The notes: a model not told the origin generated them from the letters alone. Shown: positions 1-7,124, counted from the first letter of the stretch. The stretch is DNA of 16,517 bases from Clostridiales bacterium (GCA_030154385.1 JASKJZ010000015.1:1-16517); one strand, 5' to 3'. Numbers and translations are program-made.

Positions 1-60
1 AGCCGCTGTAAATCAACAAAACATAGTTTTATTCAGTTATCAAAGTACAAAATCTATATC

Positions 61-83
61 AAAGTCATTGAAAAAATGACTTT
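61..83. repeat. Small perfect stem-loop beside the truncated permease
   Basis: A 9-bp perfect inverted repeat (61-69 and 75-83) with a 5-base loop, followed by a short T run. It lies just upstream of the point where permease homology begins. It could be a weak terminator of whatever gene lies to the left, or part of the element that replaced the permease 5' end. Positions 1-98 otherwise hold no recognisable gene. One frame is open from the window edge to a stop at 77-79 and could be the last 25 residues of an unidentified protein, but nothing in it is diagnostic. Confidence 0.4.
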
Positions 84-98
84 TGACACCCACATCAT

Positions 99-818
99 TA
101 TTATAGATTATTCACAAATGATGCTTTTCCAATCATGATAAGAAATAACATCCTATATTGTGTGATTTCCTTGTTTGTTCAGGTCGGATTTGGAACTGTG
201 ATAGCATTGTTACTGGAAAGTAAGCTTACCGGGAGATTCCGGAATGTATATAGAAATTTGTACTTTATTCCAGCGTTGATTTCTTTGACGGCCGTCGGTC
301 TTTTGTTTAGCTTTGTTTATGAACCGAACCTTGGACTTATTAATTCTGCACTTAGAGCAATGGGGTTAGGTGATTTTACCCAATCATGGCTGGGAAACTC
401 AAAATTAGCAATTTACTGTATCATAGCAATGAGTCAGTGGCAATTTACCGGATATATCACTATGTTGATGGTAGTGGCTATCCAAAATATATCTCAGGAT
501 TATATGGAGGCCGCTGCTATTGATGGAGCTAATGGTATACGAAGAGCAGTTAGTATTATATTACCGCTTGCAAAGGAGCAATTGCTAGTATGCTCCATAA
601 TTACAATAATTGGTGCGTTTAAATTATTTACGGAGGTATATTCCACTACATCAGGGGGACCAGGAAACAGTTCACAGGTATTGGGAATCTTCTTATATCA
701 GAATGCATTTCTTCATGATGATCTGGGAATGGCGGCAGCAACGGGTGTATTTATTTTCATCATTACAATAACGATTTCAATTATTCAGATGAAAGTAACG
801 AAGTCTGGAGAGGTGTAG
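99..818 (+). pseudogene. 5'-truncated sugar ABC transporter permease (MalF/UgpA-type)
   Basis: This is the C-terminal three quarters of a carbohydrate ABC permease (binding-protein-dependent transport inner-membrane component, CUT1 MalF/UgpA type). The cytoplasmic EAA loop is intact (MEAAAIDGANG, then ILPLAK, about residues 122-145 counted from the ATG at 135), as is the GGPG segment followed by the last membrane helices. Family members are usually about 290 residues. Here the first methionine is at 135, and family-like residues (RLFTNDAFPIM) continue in frame upstream of it to about 99 before a TGA at 84-86. The ATG at 135 has no Shine-Dalgarno sequence. The first transmembrane helix and the start are therefore missing, and no frame upstream supplies them, so the gene is probably inactive. 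The stop codon lies within the ribosome-binding site of the next permease. No solute-binding protein is present. The alternative is a functional short permease starting at 135, which I consider less likely. Confidence 0.75.
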
Positions 819-830
819 GAGGAGCAGGAT

Positions 831-1655
831 ATGAAAAAAAGTCTTTTATACAAAGCTTTACTCAATGTTTTTTTTATTTTTTTGGTATTGGTCGTATTAC
901 TACCTATGGTATGGCTGATTATTAATTCATTTAAAACAAATAATGAATTGTTTCTTAATTCACTAAAGCTACCGAAGGTTTGGCAGTTTTCGAATTATGT
1001 ACAAGCTTGGGAACGAGGGCTGTTTACTTATTTTGGTAATTCATTAGCAGTCAGCAGCGTCTCCTTGCTTCTCATTCTTGCATTCAGCTCTTTGTTATCG
1101 TATGGTATTACAAGGTTTGATACAAAAGGCGGCAAATTCATATTTCTGATTGTGCTCGGTGGAATGGCACTATCAGAGCAGGTTGCATTGGTTCCTCTTT
1201 ATAAAATATTGAAAGCAATGCATATATATAATACTTACTGGGCAGTCATTCTTCCATATGTATCCTTTCGGATTCCGTTCACTGTATTTTTAATGAGAGC
1301 ATATTTTCTTGGAATACCAAAAGAGTTAGAAGAGGCAGCTTTTGTGGATGGCTACAATACTCTTCAGATCTTTACGAAAATTATTGTACCAATCAGCAAA
1401 CCAGTTTTAGCCTCCTGTGCTATCGTTAACCTTAATTTTGTATGGAATGAATTTCTGTTTGCAAATGTTTTTTTAGAAAGTAAGAGCATCATGACAATTC
1501 CAATTGGTCTTATGACCTTTAAGGGAGATTTACGGGCGGATTATACTGTGATGTTGGCAGGAATAGCCATAGCGTCCCTTCCGATGATTGTGCTATTTCT
1601 GGCAATGCAAAAACAATTTGTCAGAGGATTGACAGCAGGAGCCGTAAAAGGGTAG
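831..1655 (+). CDS. Carbohydrate ABC transporter permease (MalG/UgpE-type)
   Basis: Full-length (274 residues) inner-membrane subunit of a CUT1 sugar importer, the usual partner of a MalF-type permease. The N-terminal helix (about residues 10-32) has the typical PMVWLIINSFKT continuation. The EAA loop reads LEEAAFVDGYNT followed by IIVPISKPV at about residues 165-190, the contact site for the ATPase subunit. The C-terminus carries the family-typical QKQFVRGLTAGAVKG ending. An AGGAGG-type ribosome-binding site overlaps the stop of the preceding permease, and 12 bases separate the two genes, so they form one operon. The sugar cannot be read from the sequence. Its partner permease is truncated and no binding protein is visible, so a complete transporter would need subunits from outside the window. 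Confidence 0.93.
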   Translation: MKKSLLYKALLNVFFIFLVLVVLLPMVWLIINSFKTNNELFLNSLKLPKVWQFSNYVQAWERGLFTYFGNSLAVSSVSLLLILAFSSLLSYGITRFDTKGGKFIFLIVLGGMALSEQVALVPLYKILKAMHIYNTYWAVILPYVSFRIPFTVFLMRAYFLGIPKELEEAAFVDGYNTLQIFTKIIVPISKPVLASCAIVNLNFVWNEFLFANVFLESKSIMTIPIGLMTFKGDLRADYTVMLAGIAIASLPMIVLFLAMQKQFVRGLTAGAVKG

Positions 1656-1672
1656 TTAGAGAGAGGTTTGAA

Positions 1673-2485
1673 ATGGGAAAAGGGATATGGAACGATTATC
1701 ATGTACACAGCAGTATTTCACCAGATGCAGGGACAGATATGGAGAAAATGTGCGAAGAAGCTTTAAACAAGGGAATGAAAGAAATAATTTTCACCGATCA
1801 CTATGAGTTTTACTCAAGAGGAAAAAAGAGTCCCTATTTTCACAAGGCTTACTTGGATGAATATTTTATTCAGCTTGAACGCTGCCGTGAGATTTTTTGT
1901 GGAAAATTGCTTATTAAAGCCGGAATGGAGTTTGGTCAGAGTCATCTAGCTGCACAAAGGGCAGAGTGTATTGCAAGAACATATCCGTTTGATTATTTGA
2001 TTGGTTCGGTACACAAGCTTGATAATATAGACCTGGAAGAAATGAAGTATACAAGGGATTGTGTTGGTCTAATAGCAGAGAAATATTATGAAAATCTGTT
2101 AGAACTTGCTTGTACGGGTACTTTTGATTGTATAGGGCATTTTGATCTATGCAAGAGACATTTTACCAAACATGGTTTTCTTGAAGAACCTCAAAAACAG
2201 GAAGCAATGATACGATTGATTTTAAAGGAAATAATATTGCGCGGAAAAGGAATTGAAATCAATACTTCCGGACTGCGCCAGTCACCCAAAGAAACCATGC
2301 CAGGCGCTTTTATTTTGAAAATGTATCGGGATTTGGGGGGATATATCATCACGGTTGGTTCAGATGCTCATAAACCTGAAGATATTGGAGCTGGATTTGA
2401 TAGTGCATACTCGTTACTTAAGGAAGCTGGATTTCATGAAATAGCAGTCTTCTCCAAGCGAAAATACCGTATGGAAACAATATAA
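1673..2485 (+). CDS. PHP-domain phosphatase, histidinol-phosphatase (HisJ/HisK) family
   Basis: A 270-residue metal-dependent phosphoesterase of the PHP superfamily. The metal ligands are all visible in order: DYHVH (D8, H10, H12), FTDHYEF (D42, H43), GMEFG (E86), GSVHKLD (H114), CIGHFDL (H156) and the closing VGSDAHKPEDIG (D231, H233). This is the pattern of the HisJ/YtvP-type histidinol-phosphatases (EC 3.1.3.15), which run about 260-275 residues. The gene follows the MalG-type permease after 17 bases and shares its transcript. No histidine biosynthesis gene is nearby. From context a sugar-phosphate or polyol-phosphate substrate is at least as likely as histidinol phosphate, which is inference. 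Start chosen: ATG 1673 behind a GAGAGG ribosome-binding site. Confidence 0.85.
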   Translation: MGKGIWNDYHVHSSISPDAGTDMEKMCEEALNKGMKEIIFTDHYEFYSRGKKSPYFHKAYLDEYFIQLERCREIFCGKLLIKAGMEFGQSHLAAQRAECIARTYPFDYLIGSVHKLDNIDLEEMKYTRDCVGLIAEKYYENLLELACTGTFDCIGHFDLCKRHFTKHGFLEEPQKQEAMIRLILKEIILRGKGIEINTSGLRQSPKETMPGAFILKMYRDLGGYIITVGSDAHKPEDIGAGFDSAYSLLKEAGFHEIAVFSKRKYRMETI

Positions 2486-2508
2486 CAGGTGGCAAACCAT
2501 GAATTACG

Positions 2509-2540
2509 GGCTCTTCGGAGTCTGTTTTTCTATTTTTAAA
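2509..2540 (+). terminator. Rho-independent terminator of the permease/PHP operon
   Basis: An 8-bp stem (ACGGGCTC with GAGTCTGT, two G-U pairs) closed by a TTCG tetraloop and followed by TTTTTCTATTTTT. It lies about 25 bases after the PHP stop codon, on the same strand. UUCG loops are characteristic of stable terminator hairpins. Confidence 0.85.
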
Positions 2541-2596
2541 TAAAAAAGAGGAGCTTTTGCGCCAATAGATTATTCATCTATTTTTGCATCAGCCCC
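2541..2596 (-). terminator. Terminator of the minus-strand yitT-type gene
   Basis: On the minus strand GGGGCT (from 2596) pairs with AGCTCC (to 2550). A nested 7-bp hairpin (2564-2570 with 2576-2582) sits inside the loop, and a TCTTTTTTA tract follows. It begins 6 bases after the minus-strand stop codon. The nested hairpin alone is followed by T residues on the plus strand, so the region may stop transcription from both sides. Confidence 0.6.
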
Positions 2597-2601
2597 TTCA
2601 T

Positions 2602-3486
2602 TCAGATATCAAAACGCTTTTCAAAATTGCCAGATACATCGAGTCTATCATTGAATGTGATAAAAGCATTAGAATCAATTTCTGCAATTATATGCTTTAA
2701 AATAGGTACCTCGTTTTTTGAAATGACCGTCATATTTATATAGGTCGGCTCTTTTGTGTATCCGCCGAAGCCAGTCCATGTAGTGACGCCGCGTCGAAGC
2801 TGATGGATAATGTGAGAACCTATATCCGGGCTTTTGGTAATAATTAAAGCACTTGTCTTTATATTCTGGTAATGAACTTTGTCTAGTACAACACTTGCAA
2901 TCAGTGAAAATATGGCAGAATAAACCGCTGTTTCAATATTGTCACGAAAGGCTCCAAAGAGATACACGAATCCGTTTAGGATAAGACTTATTTTTCCAAC
3001 ACTGACACCAGGGAATCGTTTGGCACAATAAACACCGACAATATCTGTTCCACCTCCAGAGCTTCCTGCTTTTAACGTTATGCCAACACCAAGACCAGAG
3101 ATAATCCCTCCGACGATGCACCCGGTAAGTGTATCGTGAAAGATTGGCTTGGATGGTATGGGAATAACTGACATAAAAAATGATTGAATCAATACGGTTA
3201 TAATAGTCATAGTGAAAAACTGGCGGCTAATACTTTTGTACGCCAGAATAAAAAGCGGAATATTAAGAAGGGTTAGCAATAATCCCGTCAAATCGAGGTT
3301 ATTTGGAATTGGAACAGGAAGGAACGCTCGTAATAGAATTTGAAGAATCTGAGCGATGCCAGAGAAACCGCCATTGTATAGATGAAGAGAAACAATGATT
3401 AATCGGTAGGCAAAGGCAAAAAGGAAAACCCCGAATATGGATTTGCACATGGAAAAAAAGAGTGTTTTGGATTTCTGAATTGACAT
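2602..3486 (-). CDS. YitT family membrane protein (YitT membrane domain + DUF2179)
   Basis: A 294-residue integral membrane protein of the YitT/DUF161 family, widespread in Firmicutes and of unknown biochemical function. The N-terminal part holds about five hydrophobic segments and the family signature GLGVGITLKAGSSGGGTDI. The C-terminal 80 residues form the soluble DUF2179 domain (RGVTTWTGFGGYTKEP, then the NEVPILKHIIAEID and AFITFNDRLDVSG segments). I chose the ATG at 3486, giving MSIQKSKT, because a perfect AGGAGG stands 6 bases before it (3493-3498). An upstream in-frame ATG at 3525 would add 13 residues but lies inside the terminator stem and has no good ribosome-binding site. No clear promoter of its own is seen, so it may depend on read-through from the SIS gene or on a weak promoter near the hairpin. 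Confidence 0.9.
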   Translation of the reverse strand: MSIQKSKTLFFSMCKSIFGVFLFAFAYRLIIVSLHLYNGGFSGIAQILQILLRAFLPVPIPNNLDLTGLLLTLLNIPLFILAYKSISRQFFTMTIITVLIQSFFMSVIPIPSKPIFHDTLTGCIVGGIISGLGVGITLKAGSSGGGTDIVGVYCAKRFPGVSVGKISLILNGFVYLFGAFRDNIETAVYSAIFSLIASVVLDKVHYQNIKTSALIITKSPDIGSHIIHQLRRGVTTWTGFGGYTKEPTYINMTVISKNEVPILKHIIAEIDSNAFITFNDRLDVSGNFEKRFDI

Positions 3487-3513
3487 AAGCTGCCTCCTAT
3501 ATATATTGAGATG

Positions 3514-3556
3514 AAAAGCCTCCATTAGAAAAGCAATTTAACTAATGGAGGCTTTT
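3514..3556 (-). terminator. 15-bp perfect inverted repeat between the SIS gene and the yitT-type gene
   Basis: A perfect 15-bp inverted repeat (3514-3528 with 3542-3556) with a 13-base loop; the stem starts AAAAGCC and ends GGCTTTT. It begins 21 bases after the stop codon of the minus-strand SIS gene and has T residues on either strand, as in bidirectional intrinsic terminators. It separates the SIS gene from the yitT-type gene, although the latter starts only 27 bases further on. Confidence 0.75.
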
Positions 3557-3577
3557 GGATGGAAAATAAAATAACTT

Positions 3578-4546
3578 TTAGTATTCCAATTTCCACATAT
3601 ATCTTCTCTTTGTCAAAGGATGATTTCTGGCAATGGAGAGCTGTTCTGCATATACTCGGAGTATAGCAGAAATAAGTATCGGATTGAAATAATCCATCAC
3701 AGCAGGAGAAATATGTGAAGATAAACCAAAATCCTTTGCATCGATGACGGTTGTGAGTGCCTGAAAACGATTTAAAAAATCAAGTGCTCTGGAGTCCATG
3801 GAACGGGTTTTGCCTTCGTTCATCAGTAATATAAAAGGAACATCCTTGTCAACAATTTCAAATGGTCCATGGAAGAATTCTCCATCATGAAAACTACCAG
3901 AATTGATCCATTGCATTTCCATCAAAAGGCAGATTGAAAAGGAATAAGCAACTTCATGAGTGGCACCTGAACTCATAACATAGATAACAGGGGCATCTTT
4001 ATAGGTTTGAGCGAAGGATTTAGCAGCGGGCAATACATAGGTGACAGAGGTTTCTATTAAAGCATAAATTTTTTCAAATCCATGAAGCAGTTCTTGATAG
4101 TGGGCATAGCCTTCATATTGCTCAAGTATTTCAGCAGCAATGTTTAGTACTTTTGTCATTTTTTCCATTTTTTCAGAATAGCTTTTTTCAAAGCCATGTA
4201 CAATAACATAATCTGCATTTTTTGCAAGTGGAGATTCTCCATTGTGTGTAACGGCGATAACCTTTGCACCAAGATTCATAGCTTTCTTAGAGGCTGCTAC
4301 TGTTTCAGGTGTTGTCCCTCCAAGGGAGCAGGTTATTACGATGCTCTTTTCGTTTACCGAAATAGGAGTTGCATAGAAAAATTCATTTGCGGTATAGAGG
4401 CTGACACGCAGTTTCTTTGCATTCGCTTCTAAAAAGTATTTTGCAGGGTATAGCTCTGCTTTGGATGCGCCGCAACCTACAAAAAAAATGCTGGTTATTT
4501 CGGGGCGCTCCTCTTTGACCTGTTCAATTATTTGCTTGATTTCCAT
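3578..4546 (-). CDS. frlB: SIS-domain sugar isomerase/deglycase, fructosamine-6-phosphate deglycase (FrlB)-like
   Basis: A 322-residue cytoplasmic protein with two SIS (sugar isomerase) domains. SIS1 carries FVGCGASK (about 22-29) and the phosphosugar-binding CSLGGTTPETV (73-83). SIS2 carries VMSSGATHEVA (190-200) and GSFHDGEFFHGPFE (217-230). The C-terminus NHPLTKRRYMWKLEY resembles the ending of FrlB proteins, which cleave fructoselysine-6-phosphate or related Amadori products into glucose-6-phosphate and amine. E210 and H226 have the same 16-residue spacing that I recall for the catalytic Glu/His pair of the related deglycase FraB; this assignment is inference. Length fits FrlB (about 330-340). 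The start at 4546 follows AGGAGG by 8 bases and has its own promoter. No fructosamine kinase or transporter is adjacent. The alternative is a GlmS-like or AgaS-like phosphosugar isomerase of other specificity. Confidence 0.8.
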   Translation of the reverse strand: MEIKQIIEQVKEERPEITSIFFVGCGASKAELYPAKYFLEANAKKLRVSLYTANEFFYATPISVNEKSIVITCSLGGTTPETVAASKKAMNLGAKVIAVTHNGESPLAKNADYVIVHGFEKSYSEKMEKMTKVLNIAAEILEQYEGYAHYQELLHGFEKIYALIETSVTYVLPAAKSFAQTYKDAPVIYVMSSGATHEVAYSFSICLLMEMQWINSGSFHDGEFFHGPFEIVDKDVPFILLMNEGKTRSMDSRALDFLNRFQALTTVIDAKDFGLSSHISPAVMDYFNPILISAILRVYAEQLSIARNHPLTKRRYMWKLEY

Positions 4547-4574
4547 AATTTTTTCCTCCTAGACTAGTTGATGT

Positions 4575-4599
4575 ATGTATACATTATATAACGTTATAT
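4575..4599. promoter_or_regulatory. Two palindromes overlapping the FrlB-like promoter (candidate operators)
   Basis: A perfect 14-bp palindrome ATATAACGTTATAT (4586-4599) fills most of the -35/-10 spacer. A perfect 10-bp palindrome ATGTATACAT (4575-4584) covers the edge of the -10 box and the expected transcription start. Either would block RNA polymerase if bound by a dimeric repressor. GntR-family regulators often control frl-type genes, but no such gene is in the window, so the binding protein is unknown. Confidence 0.5.
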
Positions 4600-4611
4600 T
4601 ATAAATGTCAA
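4583..4611 (-). promoter_or_regulatory. Consensus sigma-A promoter of the FrlB-like gene
   Basis: On the minus strand: -35 TTGACA (4606-4611), a 17-base spacer and -10 TATAAT (4583-4588), a perfect match to the sigma-A consensus. It lies about 37 bases from the start codon. A promoter this strong normally needs a repressor, and palindromes overlap it. Confidence 0.88.
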
Positions 4612-4663
4612 GAAAGGTATTAATGAAATGAAAAAATCTGAGTAGAAAGGTTTGTTATAGAAC

Positions 4664-4692
4664 TTGACGCTACAAAGAATCCATGCTACAAT
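4664..4692 (+). promoter_or_regulatory. Sigma-A promoter of the ArsR-type regulator/aldehyde dehydrogenase operon
   Basis: -35 TTGACG (4664-4669), a 17-base spacer and -10 TACAAT (4687-4692). It is divergent from the FrlB-like promoter, with 52 bases between the two -35 boxes. Downstream, GTTTAT (4695-4700) and ATAAAC (4713-4718) form an inverted pair at the expected transcription start, a possible site for autoregulation by the ArsR-type protein. Confidence 0.8.
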
Positions 4693-4769
4693 GCGTTTAT
4701 AAGATTAAACCAATAAACATATGAGTGATTAAATTCAAGCAACGAAAGCTCGTCCAGGAGGAAATGCGT

Positions 4770-5102
4770 ATGAAGCCAGCACAAATGACCAATGAAGAGA
4801 TTATGGAGCTGTTTCGGCAGTGCCTTCCGCTATTTGCAGTGTTAAACGATGAGAAGCGACAAGAAATCATACTGATTGTAGCAGATGCAAAAGAGGAGGG
4901 GATTATGGTGAACGCCATCACAGAAAAGGTCAGTTTGTCAAGACCTGCGGTATCACATCATCTTAAGATACTAAGACAGGCAGGGATTGTGGATGTGAAA
5001 AAAAAAGGAGTTGAAAGCTACTATTATCTCACACTTTTGGATTCTGTTACGCGATTTAAGGAGCTTTTAGCAGCGATTGAGAACTCGTGCATTTTAGTAT
5101 AG
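4770..5102 (+). CDS. ArsR-family winged-helix transcriptional regulator
   Basis: A small DNA-binding regulator of about 110 residues with the ArsR/SmtB winged-helix fold. The recognition helix reads VSLSRPAVSHHLKILRQAG and the wing follows in VDVKKKGVESYYYLTL. The metal-sensing ELCVCDL motif of classical ArsR/SmtB sensors is absent, with EGIMVNAITEK in that place, so it probably does not sense arsenic or zinc at the usual site. I prefer the ATG at 4770 (MKPAQMTNEE), 8 bases behind AGGAGG (4756-4761). The in-frame ATG at 4764 is only 2 bases from that site, and the further upstream start at 4725 has none. Its stop overlaps the ribosome-binding site of the aldehyde dehydrogenase gene, so the two are translationally close and the protein probably controls that operon. 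Confidence 0.88.
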   Translation: MKPAQMTNEEIMELFRQCLPLFAVLNDEKRQEIILIVADAKEEGIMVNAITEKVSLSRPAVSHHLKILRQAGIVDVKKKGVESYYYLTLLDSVTRFKELLAAIENSCILV

Positions 5103-5114
5103 GAGGTGTCCGTT

Positions 5115-6476
5115 ATGGAAACAAAAGAAGTGGTAGCATTACAAAGAAGTTACTTTTTATCCAACCAGACCAAAAAACTTGCATTCCGAAAGGATATGCT
5201 AAATCGTCTGTATTCCGTAATTAAGAAAAATGAAAATGAAATCTTATTGGCGCTCCATAAAGATCTTGGAAAATCCCGGACGGAAGGCTATATGACAGAG
5301 GTCAGTATCCTTTATGGTGAAATTCGCAATGCCCGCAAGAATCTGGAACATTGGGCAAGACCCAAGCGTGTGCCAGGAACGTTAGCTACATTCCCAGCAG
5401 CAAATTATATCTATAAGGAGCCTTATGGTGTTACCTTGATTCTTGCGCCCTGGAATTATCCGTTCAACCTTTCAATGGCTCCGTTGGTTGGTGCCATCTC
5501 AGCCGGAAATACTGCCTTAATCAAGTGTTCGAAAAGCAGCATTCATACGGCTAAGCTGATCCAAAAGCTGATCAATGAAAACTTTCCAGCAAAGTATTTA
5601 TATTGCGTCGATCCGGAAGCTGATTATGATGATGTCATTTCCAGAAAATATGACTATATCTTTTTTACGGGTAGTCCGGGCGTTGGAAAGACAATTATGC
5701 GTGCAGCATCCGAGCACCTTACTCCTGTGTCCCTGGAGCTTGGGGGAAAGAGTCCGTGCTTTGTTGACCGCCATGCAAATCTGCGTGTGGCTGCAAAGCG
5801 AATCGTTTGGGGAAAATTTCTAAATGCGGGCCAGACCTGTATCTCCATTGATTATGTTTTGGTGGACGAGGCAGTACGAGAGGGATTGATCGGTTATCTT
5901 AAGCAAGAAATCAATAAAAAATATGCCAATGCCCAGGATATGGAGGGGTATCCCAATATCATTAACCGCCATCATTTTGAGAGATTAAAGGGACTCATTG
6001 AGCGAGCAGGAGAGGTATGGGGTGGTGCATCCAATGAAGCTGCTAAAAAAATTGCGCCAGCTATTATTCCACATGCAAGCTTTGACCAAGAAATCATGGA
6101 GGAAGAGATCTTTGGTCCAATACTTCCTATTATTGGGTATACTGACTTAGAGCAGACAATTGCGACGGTAAAAGAGAGAAATAAGCCGCTTGCTTGCTAT
6201 ATTTTTACAGAGCGAAAAGCATACGCGGATAAAATAAATGCAGAGGTATCCTTCGGTGGTGGCTGTGTCAATGATGTAATCATGCATGTTTCCAATCATC
6301 ATATGCCATTTGGCGGCGTTGGAAACAGTGGAATGGGTGGCTATCATGGAAAGTATAGCTTTGATACCTTTTCTCATACAAAATCCGTGGTAAAAAATAT
6401 TACGGCAGTGGACATTCCTCTTCGTTACCCACCGTTTGATGAAGCAAAGCTTTCATTTTTAAAGAAATTCATATAA
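5115..6476 (+). CDS. NAD(P)-dependent aldehyde dehydrogenase, class 3 (ALDH3)-type
   Basis: A 453-residue cytoplasmic (or membrane-associated) aldehyde dehydrogenase that oxidises aldehydes to carboxylic acids. Visible landmarks are APWNYPF with N114, IKCSKSS with the cofactor lysine K137, FTGSPGVGK (184-192), the general-base glutamate E208 in LELGGKSP, the catalytic C242 in NAGQTCIS, the EEIFGP cofactor motif (330-335), and the C-terminal MPFGGVGNSGMGGYHGKYSFDTFSH block. The short length and the YPP ending match the ALDH3 group, which includes fatty-aldehyde and aromatic-aldehyde dehydrogenases and B. subtilis YwdH. The ATG at 5115 lies 8 bases after AGGAGG; a GTG at 5106 overlaps the ribosome-binding site and is unlikely. 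The gene sits between an ArsR-type and a TetR-type regulator in one operon and directly before an oleate hydratase, which suggests lipid-derived aldehydes. The substrate is inference. Confidence 0.93.
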   Translation: METKEVVALQRSYFLSNQTKKLAFRKDMLNRLYSVIKKNENEILLALHKDLGKSRTEGYMTEVSILYGEIRNARKNLEHWARPKRVPGTLATFPAANYIYKEPYGVTLILAPWNYPFNLSMAPLVGAISAGNTALIKCSKSSIHTAKLIQKLINENFPAKYLYCVDPEADYDDVISRKYDYIFFTGSPGVGKTIMRAASEHLTPVSLELGGKSPCFVDRHANLRVAAKRIVWGKFLNAGQTCISIDYVLVDEAVREGLIGYLKQEINKKYANAQDMEGYPNIINRHHFERLKGLIERAGEVWGGASNEAAKKIAPAIIPHASFDQEIMEEEIFGPILPIIGYTDLEQTIATVKERNKPLACYIFTERKAYADKINAEVSFGGGCVNDVIMHVSNHHMPFGGVGNSGMGGYHGKYSFDTFSHTKSVVKNITAVDIPLRYPPFDEAKLSFLKKFI

Positions 6477-6489
6477 AGAGGGGACTGCC

Positions 6490-7050
6490 ATGTCGAATTC
6501 TACAAAAGCAGACTTAGAAGCATCCTTGAAAAAATTCTTGCTTAAAAAAACATTTGATAAAATTACAATCCATGATCTGACCAATGATTGCGGTATCAGT
6601 CGGATGTCCTTTTATTATCATTTTAAGGATATTTATGATTTGGTAGCCTGGTGCTGTGAGGAAGACGGAAAACGAGCCTTGCAAGGAAAGAAGACCTATC
6701 AAACGTGGCAGGAAGGATTTTTGCAGATATTTGAGGTTATCTTGGAGAATAAACCATTTATTTTAAATATCTATCATTCGGTGAGCCGAGAGCAGATTGA
6801 GACCTATTTATACCAGCTGACCTATGGTCTGCTAGAAGGTGTTATCAAAGAACAAGCCCAGGGCACCGCAATTTCTAAGGAGGATATGCAGTTTATCGCA
6901 GAGTTCTATAAATATAGCTTTGTTGGCATCCTTTTAGATTGGGTCAAGGAGGGCATGAAGGAAGAGCCAGCCCAGATTGTGGAAAAGGTCAGCATTACAC
7001 TCAATGGAAATATAGCAAATTCCGTTGAAAATTTCAGCAACCAACACTAA
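6490..7050 (+). CDS. TetR/AcrR-family regulator (DhaS-like, TetR_C_8-type C-terminus)
   Basis: A 186-residue regulator with the N-terminal TetR helix-turn-helix at about residues 8-52 (FDKITIHDLTNDCGISRMSF, then YYHFKDIYDLV). The C-terminal half (ENKPFILNIYHSVSREQIETY, later FIAEFYKYSFVGILLDWVKEG) matches the group that includes DhaS, the activator of dihydroxyacetone kinase genes, and many uncharacterised clostridial regulators. The effector cannot be read from sequence. It starts 13 bases after the aldehyde dehydrogenase stop, behind GAGGGG, so it is the third gene of the operon. Candidate targets are this operon and the oleate hydratase gene, whose upstream region starts with a long palindrome. 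Confidence 0.9.
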   Translation: MSNSTKADLEASLKKFLLKKTFDKITIHDLTNDCGISRMSFYYHFKDIYDLVAWCCEEDGKRALQGKKTYQTWQEGFLQIFEVILENKPFILNIYHSVSREQIETYLYQLTYGLLEGVIKEQAQGTAISKEDMQFIAEFYKYSFVGILLDWVKEGMKEEPAQIVEKVSITLNGNIANSVENFSNQH

Positions 7051-7075
7051 CGTTTTTTAAATCGTTGTTTTACTT

Positions 7076-7124
7076 TACAAATCAGGCAAAGTGATAAGTT
7101 TTTTATCACTTTGCCTGATTTGTA
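7076..7124. terminator. 22-bp perfect inverted repeat between the tetR-type gene and the oleate hydratase gene
   Basis: A perfect 21-bp inverted repeat (7077-7097 with 7103-7123), 22 bp counting the flanking T-A pair, with a GTTTT loop. It lies 25 bases after the TetR stop codon and would form a very stable hairpin in RNA from either strand. It most simply ends the ArsR/ALDH/TetR operon. No T tract follows it directly, which is unusual for an intrinsic terminator, and its right arm overlaps a possible weak -35 element (TTATCA 7103-7108, 16 bases before TATAGA 7125-7130). An operator or attenuator role for the next gene is therefore also possible. Confidence 0.6.

Noticed and set aside
83..111. 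A TTGACA at 83-88 that might be a promoter for the truncated permease
   Set aside because: The only -10-like sequence at proper spacing (GATTAT, 106-111) is poor and the better TATAGA is just 13 bases away; there is also no ribosome-binding site before ATG 135.
3487..3525. Longer YitT-type protein starting at ATG 3525
   Set aside because: That start lies inside the inverted-repeat terminator, while ATG 3486 has a perfect AGGAGG at ideal spacing.
4196..4432. A 78-codon plus-strand open frame opposite the SIS-domain gene
   Set aside because: No ribosome-binding site, a Cys/Phe-rich product with no family features, and it lies fully within a convincing SIS-domain gene.
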